Shown piece after piece: positions 14,148 to 15,150 of a stretch of 15,150 nt of DNA. The notes below the pieces were generated by a model. That model saw only the letters and a list, made by a program, of their open reading frames with translations, was not told where the DNA came from and did no database searches. This DNA comes from an uncultured Allobaculum sp. (lineage in GTDB: Bacteria; Bacillota_I; Bacilli_A; Erysipelotrichales; Erysipelotrichaceae): assembly GCA_910577085.1 (NCBI GenBank), contig CAJTLE010000071.1, positions 1 to 15,150 of the forward strand. The letters run 5' to 3'. Made by a program: the position numbers and the translations under genes. Numbering within the stretch: position 1 is the first letter of the stretch; each line of letters begins with the position of its first letter.

Positions 14148-14204
14148 CTGACGATGCTAAACCCGCTCCCTTCCGTTCTCCTTAGTAAATCGTGGCAGAT
14201 TTAC

Positions 14205-14253
14205 AAAACGCCCTCTGATTGTTTGTCCAGAAGCAGTCAGAGGGCTGTTTTAT
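14205..14253. terminator. Bidirectional terminator
   Basis: GCCCTCTGA (14210-14218) pairs with TCAGAGGGC (14237-14245), extended inward by T-G, T-A and G-C pairs. AAAA precedes the left arm and TTTTATTT follows the right arm, so either strand can use it. On the + strand the nearest known gene end is amt, 550 nt upstream; on the - strand it would back up the GNAT gene. The inverted repeat GTAAATC/GATTTAC stands directly before it. Confidence 0.7.
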
Positions 14254-14315
14254 TTGGAGTGGAGGATGTTGGCACAAGAAGGTACAGGAGCAAAGGAGGG
14301 GCCAGAAAGGGGAGG

Positions 14316-14357
14316 AAAAAGAAAAGCAGACCCTGGGAAAATTCTCGTTGGTCTGCT
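14316..14357 (-). terminator. Terminator of the GNAT gene
   Basis: Read on the - strand, AGCAGACC (14357-14350) pairs with GGTCTGCT (14332-14325) around a 17-nt loop and is followed by TTTCTTTTT down to 14316. It lies about 100 nt after the stop of the acetyltransferase gene. Confidence 0.6.
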
Positions 14358-14453
14358 GATGATTTTGAAACGGTACAGAATGATTTGCCAATCAGAAGAT
14401 GTCGAGCAGAAGCGGCTGATCAACACCATTCTGATCAGAAGATTGATCAGAAA

Positions 14454-15150
14454 TCAGAATGTCCAGGAACCTGGTTCTTCATCGAATTCCGGTTCGTATT
14501 CTTCTTCCGGAAGTTCCTGATCTTTGGCCAGAATCAGAAGGTCTTTGCGTTGATTGCTGGTCTGATAGCCATTGGCTGACCAGAATTTTAAGGCTGGTTC
14601 GTTCTCTGGGCGGACACCCAGTTCAATATGAGCAAAGCGGGCTCTGGCCAGTGCGGCTTCCAGATCTTTGACAATCTGGCGGCCAATGCCCTGATTCTGT
14701 TCATCCTGAGCAACCATCAACAAGCCAATCCAGGCCTGCATCTCTTTGGGATAATCCAGAATCAGATCCAGAATGGCGACCAGTTGATCGCCCTGGTAGT
14801 AACCCAGATAGAATTTCTGATCGAGCAGAATATGCGGTGGAACACGGACCAGATCGGTTTTTACGGAGCGTAAAGAAGGCTTTGGCGGCTCAAAACGGAA
14901 GAATTCCGGATTGCTCTGCATCAGTTTGAGAATCTGGCCAGCCTGCCGTTCAGAAAGGGGCTTTACGTCAAATTCGTTCGAGAGATCACGCAGGGAAATC
15001 TGATGACGGCAGGGAATTTCCTGATCTATTCTTAAAGGCAGAGTACCCCGACTGATTGGCTCAATAATATAGAGTTTGAAATGATTTTTGATGTTTTTTT
15101 GCCATTCAGTCGGGGGTGAATGCCGCCCGCAATCAGCCCTGCAAGTTGGT
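14454..15150 (-). CDS. GNAT family N-acetyltransferase, 5' end outside window
   Basis: A GCN5-related acetyltransferase that would move an acetyl group from acetyl-CoA to an amine on an unknown substrate. The acetyl-CoA pyrophosphate loop is the motif Q-N-Q-G-I-G-R (about 14690-14670), preceded by the beta4 strand AWIGLLMV and followed by HIELGVRPENEPALKFWSANGYQ, the typical beta5-alpha4 segment. An acidic tail (ELPEEEYEPEFDEEPGSWTF) ends the protein. The first in-frame ATG is at 14921, giving 155 residues, but it has no ribosome site and would remove the family's first strand and helix (FDVKPLSERQAGQILKLM). The frame stays open without any ATG, GTG or TTG from there to 15150, so I treat the gene as continuing past the edge. 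Substrate unknown. Confidence 0.75.
   Translation of the reverse strand, partial: PTCRADCGRHSPPTEWQKNIKNHFKLYIIEPISRGTLPLRIDQEIPCRHQISLRDLSNEFDVKPLSERQAGQILKLMQSNPEFFRFEPPKPSLRSVKTDLVRVPPHILLDQKFYLGYYQGDQLVAILDLILDYPKEMQAWIGLLMVAQDEQNQGIGRQIVKDLEAALARARFAHIELGVRPENEPALKFWSANGYQTSNQRKDLLILAKDQELPEEEYEPEFDEEPGSWTF

Larger units (their letters stand above)
13653..14204. other. Gene-poor region downstream of amt
   Basis: About 550 nt with no recognisable gene on either strand. No clear terminator follows amt directly. It contains hairpin GATCGCA/TGCGATC (13675-13681/13695-13701), an 11-bp inverted repeat (13714-13754), a 10-bp inverted repeat (14104-14147) and GTAAATC/GATTTAC (14185-14191/14198-14204). 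A reverse frame at 13867-14052 is open for 61 codons, and the frame stays open another 130 nt upstream without any start codon; it resembles nothing I know and may be gene decay or chance. A strong reverse-strand Shine-Dalgarno-like GAAAGGAGGA (14115-14124) has no start codon after it. Confidence 0.5.

Noticed and set aside
14418..14455. Repeated TGATCA sites at the end of the GNAT gene
   Set aside because: Three copies overlap the coding end and terminator approach without regular spacing; TGATCA is also common elsewhere in the window, so composition explains it.
14254..14520. + strand 88-codon ORF opposite the GNAT gene end
   Set aside because: Low-complexity Lys/Arg/Gly composition, runs over the terminator of the opposite gene and into its coding strand, and resembles no protein.
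1..15150. CRISPR array, tRNA, rRNA, insertion sequence, prophage or defence genes
   Set aside because: No regularly spaced repeats, no tRNA-like TTCRANY arm with cloverleaf, and no transposase, integrase or nuclease motifs were seen on either strand.

Overview
This is an ordinary chromosomal stretch of a Bacillota (Firmicutes) bacterium. Evidence: purine-rich Shine-Dalgarno sites, extended -10 promoters, compact Rho-independent terminators, a uracil phosphoribosyltransferase gene directly upstream of the ATP synthase operon, and an ammonium channel fused to a PII domain. An Erysipelotrichia- or Clostridia-like host is my best guess, but that is inference; no rRNA or tRNA is present to fix it.

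Layout. 1-309: no convincing gene. 310-924 (+): a type I phosphoribosyltransferase resembling adenine phosphoribosyltransferase, converging through a two-way terminator (1130-1162) on a DUF1643 gene (1242-1772, -). 1773-2671: about 0.9 kb without a gene, rich in short palindromes. 2672-10441 (+): one apparent operon, from an extended -10 promoter through upp, atpZ, atpI, atpB, atpE, atpF, atpH, atpA, atpG, atpD and atpC to a strong terminator. 10691-11792 (+): a promoter, a leader with mutually exclusive stems, and murB. 11844-13652 (+): an inverted repeat and a strong terminator hairpin only 29 nt ahead of a fused Amt-PII ammonium channel gene. 13653-14453: a second long gene-poor stretch ending in two terminators. 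14454-15150 (-): a GNAT acetyltransferase gene cut by the window edge.

How the genes work together. The operon encodes all eight subunits of an F1Fo ATP synthase plus the accessory membrane proteins AtpZ and AtpI. Subunit c carries the Gln/Glu/Thr/Tyr ligand pattern known from sodium-binding c-rings, so the enzyme may be Na+-coupled. The atpB-atpE junction is the only long gap in the operon and folds into an 89-nt rod-like hairpin followed by a second hairpin and the atpE ribosome binding site. This suggests post-transcriptional control of the high-copy c subunit. upp adds pyrimidine salvage, murB peptidoglycan precursor synthesis, and Amt-PII nitrogen uptake with built-in sensing.

I found no defence system, CRISPR array, insertion sequence or prophage. 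The most interesting items are regulatory or mechanistic features of known families, not a new gene system.
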